In this document: piece by piece, positions 18,190 through 26,134 of the stretch
Layout: the number at the start of each line of letters is the position of its first letter
Numbering within the stretch: the first letter of the stretch is position 1
Origin: Bacteroidales bacterium UBA5762
GTDB lineage: Bacteria > Bacteroidota > Bacteroidia > Bacteroidales > TTA-H9
Assembly: GCA_002418865.1 (NCBI GenBank)
Contig: DIEY01000002.1
Location: 35,686 to 99,685, forward strand
Reading direction: 5' to 3'
Length of the DNA: 64,000 bases
Position numbers and translations under genes: made by a program
The notes under the pieces: model-generated
The model's database searches: none
Seen by the model: only the letters and a program-made list of their open reading frames with translations
What the model was told of the DNA's origin: nothing

Positions 18190-18807
18190 ATGCAAATTAC
18201 ACTCCTTATCATTGCTATAACATTACCCGTTTCCATTGCAGCCTTTTATCGACCCAAATTAATGGATTTGCTTAAATTCAATGCTTTTCATATTTATGCG
18301 TCGCACGAAGGATGGCGTTTTATAACTTATGGTTTAGTGCATGCAAATTGGTTACACCTTATTATTAATATGTATGTTCTTTATAATTTTGGACTATTGG
18401 TTGAAAACTATTTTGGTTATTTTTTTGGAGGTAAAGCTACTTATTATTATCTCATGCTATATATTGGAGGATTGGCCATATCAGTAGTATCGGCCTATCA
18501 AAAGAATAAGGGAAACATTTTTTACAATGCAGTTGGCGCCAGTGGAGCGATAAGTGGCATCATTTTTTCGGCCATAATCTTCAATCCTTTTATGTCTTTG
18601 AGGTTCATCTTCATTCCAATTAGTTTTCCGGCTATTTTGTTTGGTGTAGCCTATTTGGTTTATTCATGGTTCATGTCAAAAAAAGGAGACAGCCAGATAG
18701 GGCATGATGCTCATTTCTGGGGAGGGATATATGGAATTCTTTTCACCATTATTCTTAAACCTGCTTTAGCAGTAAACCTTATAGAGCAATTGACCCAAAT
18801 TTTTTAA
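18190..18807 (+). CDS. Rhomboid-family intramembrane serine protease
   Basis: 205 residues, about six transmembrane helices. HANWLHLIINMYVLYNFG (residues ~56-73) is the rhomboid helix-2 His/Asn motif, GASGAISG (~116-123) holds the catalytic Ser of GxSG, and HDAHFWGGIYG (~173-183) supplies the catalytic His with GxxxG packing. Substrates of bacterial rhomboids are membrane proteins cleaved within or near their helices; none can be assigned here. It lies in a tight run with a membrane protein upstream and an outer-membrane barrel downstream. Confidence 0.9.
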   Translation: MQITLLIIAITLPVSIAAFYRPKLMDLLKFNAFHIYASHEGWRFITYGLVHANWLHLIINMYVLYNFGLLVENYFGYFFGGKATYYYLMLYIGGLAISVVSAYQKNKGNIFYNAVGASGAISGIIFSAIIFNPFMSLRFIFIPISFPAILFGVAYLVYSWFMSKKGDSQIGHDAHFWGGIYGILFTIILKPALAVNLIEQLTQIF

Positions 18808-18860
18808 GATAAAAAAATCTATTAATATTGCAATGATTTCTCATTTTAAACCACTTTCAC

Positions 18861-19568
18861 ATGAATAAAATTCAATTATTCATATTTTCAGTTTTATTAA
18901 TATTCGCGCCTCCGCTTGTGAGTAATGCTCAAAGATTTGGGATAAAAGCAGGATATAATTTTTCTAAACTTGGATATGATGGTTTGGGGAAAGATATTTA
19001 TTCCAGTGCCAGTGATATCAGAACCTCAGCAACTTTTGGCGGATATGTCAACTTTAAACTCTTCCCTCTGATTTTTTTGCAATTAGAAGGCAATTACGAG
19101 ACAAAAGGGGTAAAATATAGTAATCCTCCTTTGCCTTACTTCAATGCTTCTTTCGATGGAATATATAACGAACATTTAGATTATTTGAGCATACCAGTAC
19201 TTTTACGATTTAACATTATAGCCTTTCAAATAGAGGCAGGGCCATATTTTGCCTTCTTATTGAAAGCAGAAGAAACCAAGAAAGGATTCCAAAAAATACC
19301 CAATGCCGATGGCGGATGGATTGAACAATATTTCGATAAAGTTTATGATTTAAAACCTATTACAAAAGGAACAGACATAGGCTTAACAGCTGGCGTAGGA
19401 GTTTCTTATTCCATTGGTCCCATGCAGATTTCGGGTGGCGCTCGATATAATTATGGTTTTACTAATATTTTGAAAGAACCCATTATTAATGATAATGGAG
19501 AAGTTTGGATAGACAGTAAAAAAAACCGTAACTTCTATATTTACATTGGATTAGGCATCCATATCTGA
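18861..19568 (+). CDS. Outer-membrane beta-barrel protein
   Basis: 235 residues with a signal peptide ending SNAQ and a mature protein opening RFGIKAGYNFSKLG, the typical first strand of the PorT/OmpW-like barrels of Bacteroidota (outer membrane beta-barrel domain). Alternating strands follow (FGGYVNFKLFPLIFLQLEGNYE, LSIPVLLRFN, FQIEAGPYFAFLLKA, GLTAGVGVSYSIG) and the chain ends with aromatic NFYIYIGLGIHI, as expected for barrel insertion. Its function is unknown; it probably sits in the outer membrane. Confidence 0.85.
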   Translation: MNKIQLFIFSVLLIFAPPLVSNAQRFGIKAGYNFSKLGYDGLGKDIYSSASDIRTSATFGGYVNFKLFPLIFLQLEGNYETKGVKYSNPPLPYFNASFDGIYNEHLDYLSIPVLLRFNIIAFQIEAGPYFAFLLKAEETKKGFQKIPNADGGWIEQYFDKVYDLKPITKGTDIGLTAGVGVSYSIGPMQISGGARYNYGFTNILKEPIINDNGEVWIDSKKNRNFYIYIGLGIHI

Positions 19569-19680
19569 TATTTGTAATGTGAATTAGATATAAAAAATTA
19601 AAAGGCCCTTCAATCTAAAGTTCCATAAAGAAGTTTATTTTTCTATGCTTATGAGCACACATTCAATTTTTTGAATAAGT

Positions 19681-19710
19681 AAAAAGGAGATTCTGATGAA
19701 TCTCCTTTTT
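19681..19710. terminator. Bidirectional terminator
   Basis: A perfect 13-bp hairpin AAAAAGGAGATTC / GAATCTCCTTTTT with a TGAT loop between the convergent barrel and lipoprotein genes. Confidence 0.9.
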
Positions 19711-19741
19711 CAAAACACAACATTCTAAATACTTTCCAAAA

Positions 19742-20656
19742 TTATTTCTGGATTTTTACTTCGAGAGTTATGGTACGATCGATTCCTATAGTCCCACTAA
19801 TGTCCATTACCTTGAATAAACCTTTTTTACTTGGATTAGCCGAAGTAGTGGCAGTTTGGAAAGCAACGATATCGCCTACTTGCAGGAAACTTGCCCTTGA
19901 ATCGACAAGATTTGTAGCATTTTCGGCAATTAAAGCATCATCATATTCGGTTATTGCATTCCAGTTTATCTCGCCAACCTTTCTAAAACGTGTGGCATTT
20001 TTTACAGACCAATTATCAAATAAATTGTCCCATGCTAGTGCAGCTTGATCGTCATCTACTGAAGCTATAGTAGATTGGTTGATTTCTCCATAAAAATAGA
20101 GGAGATCTACTTTGTTCTGATTTAAAATGGCTTCGGCTTGTTTCATTACTTTATTATCGACTGAACTCCAAAAACTTCCGACGGTTACATTATTTTGTCC
20201 ACCCATTAATATAGCGGTATAAATATTGACCACAGGCTGTGTAGTAATATTGAGAGCTACTGAATTACTCTGATTGTTTTTGTCGATAATTTCGAAAGAC
20301 CAGCGTTCTGTACCTGCTTCTGTGCGAGCCTGAATATTTCTGGTATAAGTAAAACTGCTTAAATTACTGAGCGTTGAATCAATAACACTTTCGCCTATAT
20401 TATTAAAAGTACGCGTAACCTTAAACCTTACCAGCTTGGCATTGCTGTTGGTATTAGCAGTGGCTGTAATCCCAACTTTCAAGATAGTACCAGCAGGAAC
20501 AGTAACATCGGACGAAGTGTAATCGCTACCACCAATAAAATTAATGGTAGGACTTTGATCGAGAGGTTCTTCTTCATCATCGGAACAAGCTGTAAATAAA
20601 TTGATGGTTCCGGCAAGTAAAACAAACAAAGCAATTCCTTTAATGTTAAATTTCAT
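19742..20656 (-). CDS. Surface-exposed lipoprotein, Ig-like
   Basis: 304 residues. The lipobox LFTAC at residue ~24 is followed by SDDEEE, an acidic patch that resembles the lipoprotein export signal sending lipoproteins to the outside of the outer membrane in Bacteroidota. The first ~110 residues of the mature protein read as a beta-sandwich (PTINFIGGSDYTSSDVTVPAGTILKVGITATA, RFKVTRTFNN, WSFEIIDKNNQSN); the C-terminal half has VNIYTAILMGGQNN and a final beta-rich GLFKVMDISGTIG segment, similar to Bacteroidota lipoproteins of unknown role. No enzymatic motif was seen. Confidence 0.78.
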   Translation of the reverse strand: MKFNIKGIALFVLLAGTINLFTACSDDEEEPLDQSPTINFIGGSDYTSSDVTVPAGTILKVGITATANTNSNAKLVRFKVTRTFNNIGESVIDSTLSNLSSFTYTRNIQARTEAGTERWSFEIIDKNNQSNSVALNITTQPVVNIYTAILMGGQNNVTVGSFWSSVDNKVMKQAEAILNQNKVDLLYFYGEINQSTIASVDDDQAALAWDNLFDNWSVKNATRFRKVGEINWNAITEYDDALIAENATNLVDSRASFLQVGDIVAFQTATTSANPSKKGLFKVMDISGTIGIDRTITLEVKIQK

Positions 20657-20738
20657 AGTTATTAATTTTTGGGTTATTAAGGAGTATTAAAGCACAAAAA
20701 TCTTGCCATGGTAAAAATGCTAAATGGCATGTTTTTTA

Positions 20739-20746
20739 TATCTTTG
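20739..20746 (+). promoter_or_regulatory. -7 promoter box of tmRNA
   Basis: TATCTTTG matches TAnnTTTG and lies 21 nt before the mature 5' end of the tmRNA, leaving a short precursor leader. Confidence 0.6.
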
Positions 20747-20767
20747 CAAAATGAAACGTTCATTGAA

Positions 20768-21135
20768 GGGGCTGATTGGTTTTGACAGCATGACGGTGGA
20801 ACTGTAAGCATGCCGGGCGTTGGGGAAAGGCCCGTAATAACTACCCTAATGCCAATAAATGGCAACAATTTCAACTATGCAATGGCTGCTTAATCAGGAC
20901 GATTAAGTGCTGTGCTGTCCTCCAGGAAGCTTTGCCTTGCAGCGTCCTGGTAAGGGCATCGTAAATGCGGGGCTGCGTAAGGTTTTGTCCCGAAACCTTA
21001 CTAAGACAATAGGGACTCAGGAATTTGGCGGATGAGTCCCTGCTTTGCCAAATTCCGAAACATCTACAGGGAATAAGCATGTAGAAAGCAGTTTTGCTGC
21101 ATGTTTGGACCGGAGTTCGACTCTCCGCAGCTCCA
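20768..21135 (+). ncRNA. ssrA: Transfer-messenger RNA (tmRNA)
   Basis: The RNA begins GGGGCTGATTGGTTTTGACAG and ends with TTCGACTCTCCGCAGCTCCA. The first seven bases pair with the last seven before the discriminator A (one G-U), forming the tRNA-like acceptor stem; GGAGTTCGACTCTCC is the T-arm. CCA is not encoded. The tag reading frame is at 20861-20893: GGC AAC AAT TTC AAC TAT GCA ATG GCT GCT TAA, giving a tag GNNFNYAMAA after the initial Ala from the charged tmRNA. This hydrophobic AA end is the protease signal. It rescues stalled ribosomes with SmpB. Length ~368 nt is normal for the phylum. Confidence 0.95.
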
Positions 21136-21155
21136 CTTCTTTCGGCAAACAAAAT

Positions 21156-21187
21156 AAGGGCGGTAGATCATTCTATCGCCCTTTACT
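21156..21187 (+). terminator. Terminator of tmRNA
   Basis: AAGGGCGGTAGA, loop TCAT, TCTATCGCCCTT (one G-U pair), about 20 nt after the tmRNA end, with a weak T-rich tail. Confidence 0.75.
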
Positions 21188-21277
21188 GTTTCTAAATTCT
21201 TTCTGAAAGATTCTCCCCTTTCCTTCACAGAAATATTTATACCCTATATCTTCATATTTCCCGACTTTATAGTTCAA

Positions 21278-21421
21278 TCACTGCTTCTTTTCTTCTTCTA
21301 TAAAGCTTGGAAAATTATCTTCATCATCATCCAACGAGGTTACATGCCGTAATTCTTTTATTAATAATACGAAAAACATGCCCACCATAATAGAAAATGC
21401 CACTACAAGTAATTTTAACAT
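21278..21421 (-). CDS. Small single-pass membrane protein, unknown
   Basis: 47 residues: MLKLLVVAFSIMVGMFFVLLIK is one transmembrane segment, followed by ELRHVTSLDDDEDNFPSFIEEEKKQ, a strongly acidic tail likely in the cytoplasm. The start ATG overlaps the stop of the upstream 64-codon gene (ATGTTAA, 7-nt overlap), which argues that both are translated and coupled. No family is recognised. Confidence 0.6.
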   Translation of the reverse strand: MLKLLVVAFSIMVGMFFVLLIKELRHVTSLDDDEDNFPSFIEEEKKQ

Positions 21422-21609
21422 AAACGTTGAATTAGTTTTTTAAGTTTGTTAACTTCTTGCTGTGAACAAATCAATCTTTTCTCTTCTTCTTCATCTTCTA
21501 AATTGCTTTTAATCCCCTTCAAACTATCGTTTACAGGTGTATATCCACCCTTAGCGTTCGTATTTTTGAATTCTTTTAAGAGTTTTTCAACCTCAGGATG
21601 TTTTGTCAT
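21415..21609 (-). CDS. Small charged helical protein, unknown
   Basis: 64 residues, all predicted helix or coil: MTKHPEVEKLLKEFKNTN, a Gly/Pro turn (KGGYTPVND), then an acidic EDEEEEKRL and a second helix ending KLIQRLC with Cys. It could form a helical hairpin. It overlaps the following small membrane protein gene by 7 nt, suggesting that the two products act together. Function unknown. Confidence 0.55.
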   Translation of the reverse strand: MTKHPEVEKLLKEFKNTNAKGGYTPVNDSLKGIKSNLEDEEEEKRLICSQQEVNKLKKLIQRLC

Positions 21610-21790
21610 TATTTAGTTTTTTCGACCTTAATAAAATTTCAAAGCTCGTGCCGAAAAAATAATTAAAAGAATTTCAATTCGTTATAAAACCATCATCAAA
21701 AAATTCCTTTCCTCATCCTCCATTATTATAATATCAAGCGTTAGATTTTATTTGTAATTTATTATTTATTAATATTTTATTTACATTATA

Positions 21791-21829
21791 AAAAAAATCC
21801 GAAATCGGATAGATTATCTGATTTCGGAT
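21791..21829 (-). terminator. Terminator of metK
   Basis: On the minus strand ATCCGAAATC...GATTTCGGAT followed by an eight-T run; the stem extends inward with one mismatch. Confidence 0.88.
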
Positions 21830-21854
21830 AAAACTAAAGGGAAATTTCTGTTTT

Positions 21855-23195
21855 TTAGTCCAAATTCAATTCCTCTTTCAAAATATCAACATAATCTGTT
21901 TTTTCCCATGGGAAAAATTCTACCTGTTTAAAATACCTTTCTTTTCCATTGTCTATTCTTACATGAGTATGATCGTTTTGGTAAAAAACCTCAATCTCTT
22001 GGATATAAGGATCGCGGCCAAAATGACCATAAGCAGCGGTAGGAAGATAAATAGGATTTTTTAATCCAAAGCGTGTGATAATTGAATAAGGGCGTAAGTC
22101 GAAAATATTTAGAACGATCTGAGCCAATTCAGCATCGGTTAATATTTTTCCTGTTTTATTTTTAGCGCGGCAAGTATTAAAAGTATTGATATACAATCCA
22201 ATAGGTTCAGCTATTCCAATAGCATAGGCCACTTGAGCCATTACCTCATCACAGGCACCTGCAGCCACAAGATTTTTGGCAATATGCCTCATGGCATAGG
22301 CTGCCGAACGATCGACCTTAGAAGGATCTTTACCAGAGAAAGCACCTCCACCATGAGCACCCTTTCCGCCATAGGTATCAACAATTATCTTTCTTCCTGT
22401 CAAGCCTGTATCGCCATGAGGTCCTCCGATAATAAACTTTCCTGTAGGATTAACATAGAGTGAATAGCCATTTTTAAATAACTGATTCACTCGTTGTGGT
22501 ATAGTTGCTCTAACTCTTGGAATTAAAATATTGCGCACATCTTCAATGATTTTCTCCTGCATGCGTTTTTCGGCTTCTTTTTTGGCCTCATCACTCGAAT
22601 CTTTGGGTAAAATAAACTCGTCGTGTTGGGTAGAAAGAACAATAGTGTCTATTCTAACTGGCTGGCCTTCATCATTATATTCGATAGTAACCTGAGATTT
22701 AGCATCGGGTCTAAGATAGGTCATTTCTTTCCCTTCTTTTCGAATGGCTGCCAATTCCTGCACAAGAATGTGTGCTAGCTCTATTGGCATTGGCATAAAA
22801 TTGTCCATTTCTCTGCAAGCATAACCAAACATCATTCCTTGGTCTCCAGCACCTTGTTCTAATGGATTTTGCTTGGCTACTCCTTGAAAAATATCGGGTG
22901 ACTGCTCATGTATTGAGCTAATCACTCCACAAGAATCGGAATCGAAACGATACTCAGCCTTGGTGTATCCCAAACGCCGAATGGTTTGACGAGCTATTTC
23001 CTGAACATCTACATAACCCGAAGTCTTTACTTCACCACCAACAACTACTAATCCTGTTGTAACAAAAGTTTCAACGGCAACTTTCGAGTCGGGATCCCAT
23101 CGTAAAAACTCATCGAGTAATGCATCCGAAATCTGATCGGCCACCTTGTCGGGATGACCTTCTGATACTGATTCTGAAGTAAATAAATATCCCAT
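21855..23195 (-). CDS. metK: S-adenosylmethionine synthetase
   Basis: 446 residues. It makes SAM from methionine and ATP in the cytoplasm. The three MAT domains are recognisable: N-terminal FTSESVSEGHPDKVADQISDA (shown by SEGHPDK, the ATP/Mg site), GAGDQGMMFGYA (residues ~120-131), and the P-loop-like GGGAFSGKDPSKVDRSAAY (~283-301). Length is slightly above the usual 390-430 because of insertions near KDSSDEAKKEAEKRM (~195-215). It is single-gene, with a ~130-nt leader that carries a probable SAM-II riboswitch, so feedback by its product is expected. Confidence 0.97.
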   Translation of the reverse strand: MGYLFTSESVSEGHPDKVADQISDALLDEFLRWDPDSKVAVETFVTTGLVVVGGEVKTSGYVDVQEIARQTIRRLGYTKAEYRFDSDSCGVISSIHEQSPDIFQGVAKQNPLEQGAGDQGMMFGYACREMDNFMPMPIELAHILVQELAAIRKEGKEMTYLRPDAKSQVTIEYNDEGQPVRIDTIVLSTQHDEFILPKDSSDEAKKEAEKRMQEKIIEDVRNILIPRVRATIPQRVNQLFKNGYSLYVNPTGKFIIGGPHGDTGLTGRKIIVDTYGGKGAHGGGAFSGKDPSKVDRSAAYAMRHIAKNLVAAGACDEVMAQVAYAIGIAEPIGLYINTFNTCRAKNKTGKILTDAELAQIVLNIFDLRPYSIITRFGLKNPIYLPTAAYGHFGRDPYIQEIEVFYQNDHTHVRIDNGKERYFKQVEFFPWEKTDYVDILKEELNLD

Positions 23196-23255
23196 TACGT
23201 TGATTTTTTATTTGTTTAACTTGTAAATGGGGAAACTGATTGAGAGGTAGGTAAA

Positions 23256-23310
23256 CATTGTTTTAGCATTTTTTTCTGTGGTTGCAATCAATCAAATCTC
23301 TCCACTTGCT
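23256..23310 (-). promoter_or_regulatory. Probable SAM-II riboswitch in the metK leader
   Basis: On the minus strand, GTGG (23305-23302) pairs with CCAC (23281-23278) around a loop containing GAGATTTGATTGATTGCAA, followed by AGAAAAAAATGCTAAAACA. The order P1 5' strand, GATTT, ATTGCAA, P1 3' strand, A-rich linker, GCTAAAA matches the conserved pattern of the SAM-II class as I know it. It lies between the promoter box and the metK start. P1 is short (4 bp) and the pseudoknot was not modelled. Confidence 0.68.
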
Positions 23311-23325
23311 TTTTTATAAGTTTGG

Positions 23326-23333
23326 CAAAAGTA
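23326..23333 (-). promoter_or_regulatory. -7 promoter box of metK
   Basis: TACTTTTG on the minus strand fits TAnnTTTG; TTTC occurs 19 nt upstream as a weak -33. It places the riboswitch at the start of the transcript. Confidence 0.6.
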
Positions 23334-23444
23334 GTATTAATCTTTCGATACAGAAACACATAATTTGAGGTTTTTCTCACAATAATTTATAACACATTGA
23401 TATAAATTAAACTATAACTCGCAAAAAATTTCATTCTTAAAAAA

Positions 23445-23504
23445 CTAATTGATTTTACCGTTATAAAACCAACCAGCTGCTTTTACTACATCGAATGGTT
23501 TCAT
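23445..23504 (-). CDS. Possible 19-residue coupled ORF after gldA
   Basis: MKPFDVVKAAGWFYNGKIN, whose ATG overlaps the gldA stop as ATGA. The spacing is typical of translational coupling, but the peptide is too short to judge by composition. It could also be chance. Confidence 0.3.
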   Translation of the reverse strand: MKPFDVVKAAGWFYNGKIN

Positions 23505-24427
23505 CCATTCTTAAAAGAATGATTTTGAGTAATCTCATGAAATATCTCTTCGAGGCTTTTCTCGCTTTGTTGCAATGATAATACTGTTAATTGATGATCA
23601 ACGGCAAACTTAAACAAAGCTGGACGAATATCCATATCGGGTTTAGCCTTAATCTCATATACATTATTATCCTTAGCCTTGACGGTTATTATGCCATTTA
23701 TTCGACGAATAAGCTGTATATCAACTTTTTGATCGAATCCAACAAAAATTGTTTCGCTGCTTGATACCCAATGCGAAAGATGAGCAGTAAGATCATCGGC
23801 CACTATTTTACCTTTGTGGATGATAACTACTCTCTGGCAAAGCGCTTCCACTTCTTGCATGATATGGGTAGAGAAAATAATGGTTTTGTTAACACTTGCT
23901 CTTTTGATTACTTCTCTAATTTCGAGAATTTGATTGGGATCGAGGCCAGATGTGGGTTCATCCAGTATTAAGACTTCCGGGTCATGTATTAGGGCTTGCG
24001 CCAATCCTACTCTCTGTCGAAAGCCTTTCGACAATTTTCCAATGGTCTTCGAAATTTCAGGTTCTAAGCCAGTTAAGGCAATAATTTCTTCTATTCGTTT
24101 CTTGGGTGAAGAAACCTTATATAATGCAGCAACAAACTCGAGATATTCACGAATATACATGTCGGGATACAAAGGATTGTTTTCGGGTAAATAACCTAGC
24201 ATTTTTCGCACTGCAACAGGATCTTCCATGGTATTTATATTATTAACAAATACCTGGCCTTCGGTAGGAGGAATCAAACAAGTAATGATTCGCATCAGTG
24301 TAGTTTTTCCTGCTCCATTGGGACCGAGTAAACCGGTTATTTGACCCCTTTCTACCTGAAACGAAACTTCATCAAGAGCTTTTTGCGACCCATAAAGTTT
24401 TGTAACCTTATCTACTTTTATAGACAT
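23501..24427 (-). CDS. gldA: Gliding-motility-type ABC transporter ATP-binding protein GldA
   Basis: 308 residues. Walker A GPNGAGKTT (residues ~35-43), Q-loop region YLPENNPLY, signature LSKGFRQRVGLAQAL (~133-147), Walker B VLILDEPTSGLDP (~153-165) and the H-switch FSTHIMQEVEALC are all intact. The ~80-residue C-terminal extension with LTVLSLQQSEKSLEEIFHEITQ is typical of the GldA type. In gliding Bacteroidota GldA pairs with GldF/GldG membrane subunits; those are not in the window. The transported substrate is unknown and GldA also occurs in non-gliding species. Confidence 0.88.
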   Translation of the reverse strand: MSIKVDKVTKLYGSQKALDEVSFQVERGQITGLLGPNGAGKTTLMRIITCLIPPTEGQVFVNNINTMEDPVAVRKMLGYLPENNPLYPDMYIREYLEFVAALYKVSSPKKRIEEIIALTGLEPEISKTIGKLSKGFRQRVGLAQALIHDPEVLILDEPTSGLDPNQILEIREVIKRASVNKTIIFSTHIMQEVEALCQRVVIIHKGKIVADDLTAHLSHWVSSSETIFVGFDQKVDIQLIRRINGIITVKAKDNNVYEIKAKPDMDIRPALFKFAVDHQLTVLSLQQSEKSLEEIFHEITQNHSFKNG

Positions 24428-24458
24428 TATTTACATTTAAATCATTTAAAAAGCAAAA

Positions 24459-25031
24459 TTAAATGAATCGTTGCAAATGCGATAATAATAAATGCTTATC
24501 AAATGGTTTGTTACCATCTAACACAAACAGAGGAGAAATATTATTCAATGTACGCCCATATTTAAGATAACTCTTCCAAATATGATGAATGTACCATTCA
24601 GGTTCAACTCCCCATGTTAAATCTAAGCGCTTACGGTGGAAAAATTCCCTTCGCTTAATCTTGATAAAATACCCAAAATTGAATAAATGATTGATACTAT
24701 CATTGTTGAAAGCAAATAACCCTTCAACAATAATAACCCCATACTTTGTTTGCTGTTGAATAATTGCGGAGTATAACTTATCAAAATCAATAGAATAAGG
24801 ATCTTCCCAATCCACATGATCTCGTACCCGCGGAATTTCTGAAAGCGGACGAATGAAATCGTCCTGACAAAGAATAAGGCAAGTATCATGTAGGAAAAAT
24901 GAAGCTATGAGAGAAGCCAAGGTCGATTTCCCGGCTCGGCTGACTCCACCAATGCCAATTACGAGACTTTTGGACGGATGAAGTAAGGTATTTGAATATT
25001 CTTGCATAAGCTTCAATGAAATTATCTTCAC
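24459..25031 (-). CDS. P-loop kinase, nicotinamide riboside / uridine kinase-like
   Basis: 190 residues. Walker A is GIGGVSRAGKST (residues ~26-37), followed by CQDDFIRPLSEIP (~54-66) and DHVDWEDPYSIDFDKL (~70-85), then IIVEGLFAFNN (~98-108) and a lid with KRRE...HRKRLD. The QDDF-P-E...DWE.P.S.D pattern fits nicotinamide riboside kinase or a close uridine-kinase relative better than Udk. The expected reaction is ATP-dependent phosphorylation of a nucleoside. An alternative start lies at Met9. It is in the same direction as gldA, 31 nt upstream. Confidence 0.72.
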   Translation of the reverse strand: MKIISLKLMQEYSNTLLHPSKSLVIGIGGVSRAGKSTLASLIASFFLHDTCLILCQDDFIRPLSEIPRVRDHVDWEDPYSIDFDKLYSAIIQQQTKYGVIIVEGLFAFNNDSINHLFNFGYFIKIKRREFFHRKRLDLTWGVEPEWYIHHIWKSYLKYGRTLNNISPLFVLDGNKPFDKHLLLSHLQRFI

Positions 25032-25095
25032 TGCCTAAAAGAGGAAACGATATCCAAGCCATAAAAATATTCATAAAAAATTTTAAAAGAGTTGG

Positions 25096-25127
25096 TTTGT
25101 TTAATAAGAAAATTAGGCATACCTTTG
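25096..25127 (+). promoter_or_regulatory. Promoter of the rplM-rpsI operon
   Basis: TTTG (25096-25099), 20-nt spacer, TACCTTTG (25120-25127): a full match to the Bacteroidota sigma-ABfr consensus, 45 nt before the rplM start. Confidence 0.8.
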
Positions 25128-25172
25128 CACCCCATTTCGAAGTTTTCAAAATATAAGAAAATCAACTCATAG

Positions 25173-25628
25173 ATGAATACTTTAAGTTATAAGACTATAA
25201 GCGCCAACAAACAAACCGTTAAAAAGGAATGGGTACTTATAGATGCTGAAAATCTGGTTGTAGGCCGATTAGCGTCAGAAGTTGCCAAAATTCTAAGAGG
25301 GAAGAACAAACCATATTACACTCCTCATGTAGATTGCGGCGACCATATAGTAATTATCAATGCCGAGAAGATAAGATTTACGGGGAAAAAAATGGATGAT
25401 AAGAAATATGTGACCTATAGTGGTTATCCTGGCGGGCAAAGTACGACTACTCCCAGAAAATTATTAAAACGCGTTCCTGAGCGAGTTTTGGAAAATGCCA
25501 TCAAAGGAATGCTTCCAAAAAATAGATTGGGCAGGGAATTATTCCGTAATCTGCATGTGTACACAGGCAGTTCTCATCCACATGAAGCCCAGTCACCTCA
25601 ACACATAAAAATTAAAGAAGCCGAATAA
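25173..25628 (+). CDS. rplM: 50S ribosomal protein L13
   Basis: 151 residues. VIDAENLVVGRLASEVAKILRGK-type N-terminus (LIDAENLVVGRLASEVA), NKPYYTPHVDCGDHIVIINA and YSGYPGG motifs, and RVPERVLENAIKGMLPKNRLG are characteristic of L13. It is the first gene of the operon, 2 nt before rpsI, the standard L13-S9 pair, and binds 23S rRNA early in 50S assembly. Confidence 0.97.
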   Translation: MNTLSYKTISANKQTVKKEWVLIDAENLVVGRLASEVAKILRGKNKPYYTPHVDCGDHIVIINAEKIRFTGKKMDDKKYVTYSGYPGGQSTTTPRKLLKRVPERVLENAIKGMLPKNRLGRELFRNLHVYTGSSHPHEAQSPQHIKIKEAE

Positions 25629-25630
25629 GC

Positions 25631-26017
25631 ATGGACGTAATTAACACATCAGGTAGAAGAAAAACCGCAGTTGCGAGAATCTACATGTCGCAAGGTAACG
25701 GAAAGATTACGATAAATGGACGTGAGCTGAACAATTACTTCAAAACCAATGTATTGGTTTATAAAGTATTACAGCCTCTCGAATTAACCAATAATCAGGA
25801 CAAATTCGATATCAAGGTAAATTTAGAAGGTGGTGGTATTACAGGACAAGCCGAGGCCTTAAGACTTGCCATTTCAAAAGCATTGGTCGAAATAAACAAT
25901 GAGTACCGTCCAGTGTTAAAACAAAAAGGATTATTGACGCGTGATCCTCGTATGGTAGAAAGGAAAAAACCTGGACGCCCGAAAGCTCGTAAACGTTTCC
26001 AATTTTCAAAACGTTAA
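25631..26017 (+). CDS. rpsI: 30S ribosomal protein S9
   Basis: 128 residues. The start TSGRRKTAVARIYM, the GGGITGQAEALRLAISKAL core and the conserved tail RKKPGRPKARKRFQFSKR with terminal KR reaching the P-site tRNA are those of S9. It follows rplM by 2 nt. Confidence 0.97.
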   Translation: MDVINTSGRRKTAVARIYMSQGNGKITINGRELNNYFKTNVLVYKVLQPLELTNNQDKFDIKVNLEGGGITGQAEALRLAISKALVEINNEYRPVLKQKGLLTRDPRMVERKKPGRPKARKRFQFSKR

Positions 26018-26053
26018 ACTTGTTAGCTACAGACAAATTGTGTTTAGTATCCA

Positions 26054-26095
26054 AATTCCCGAGATTGTTCCTAAACAGATCACTACTGGGGAATT
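26054..26095 (+). promoter_or_regulatory. Hairpin in the rpsB leader
   Basis: AATTCCC pairs perfectly with GGGAATT across a 28-nt loop in the 117-nt gap before rpsB. It may be part of an S2 autoregulatory leader; only the pairing is seen. Confidence 0.35.
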
Positions 26096-26134
26096 GTCAT
26101 TAGTTGAAAGTAAACCATTAAATATTAAAGTTTC

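Noticed and set aside
20677..21152. Two minus-strand open frames (65 and 93 codons) across and before tmRNA
   Set aside because: They are antisense to the tmRNA and its promoter; the RNA call explains the sequence fully.
23934..24194. 86-codon plus-strand frame opposite gldA
   Set aside because: Antisense to the ABC signature and Walker B region of a certain gene.
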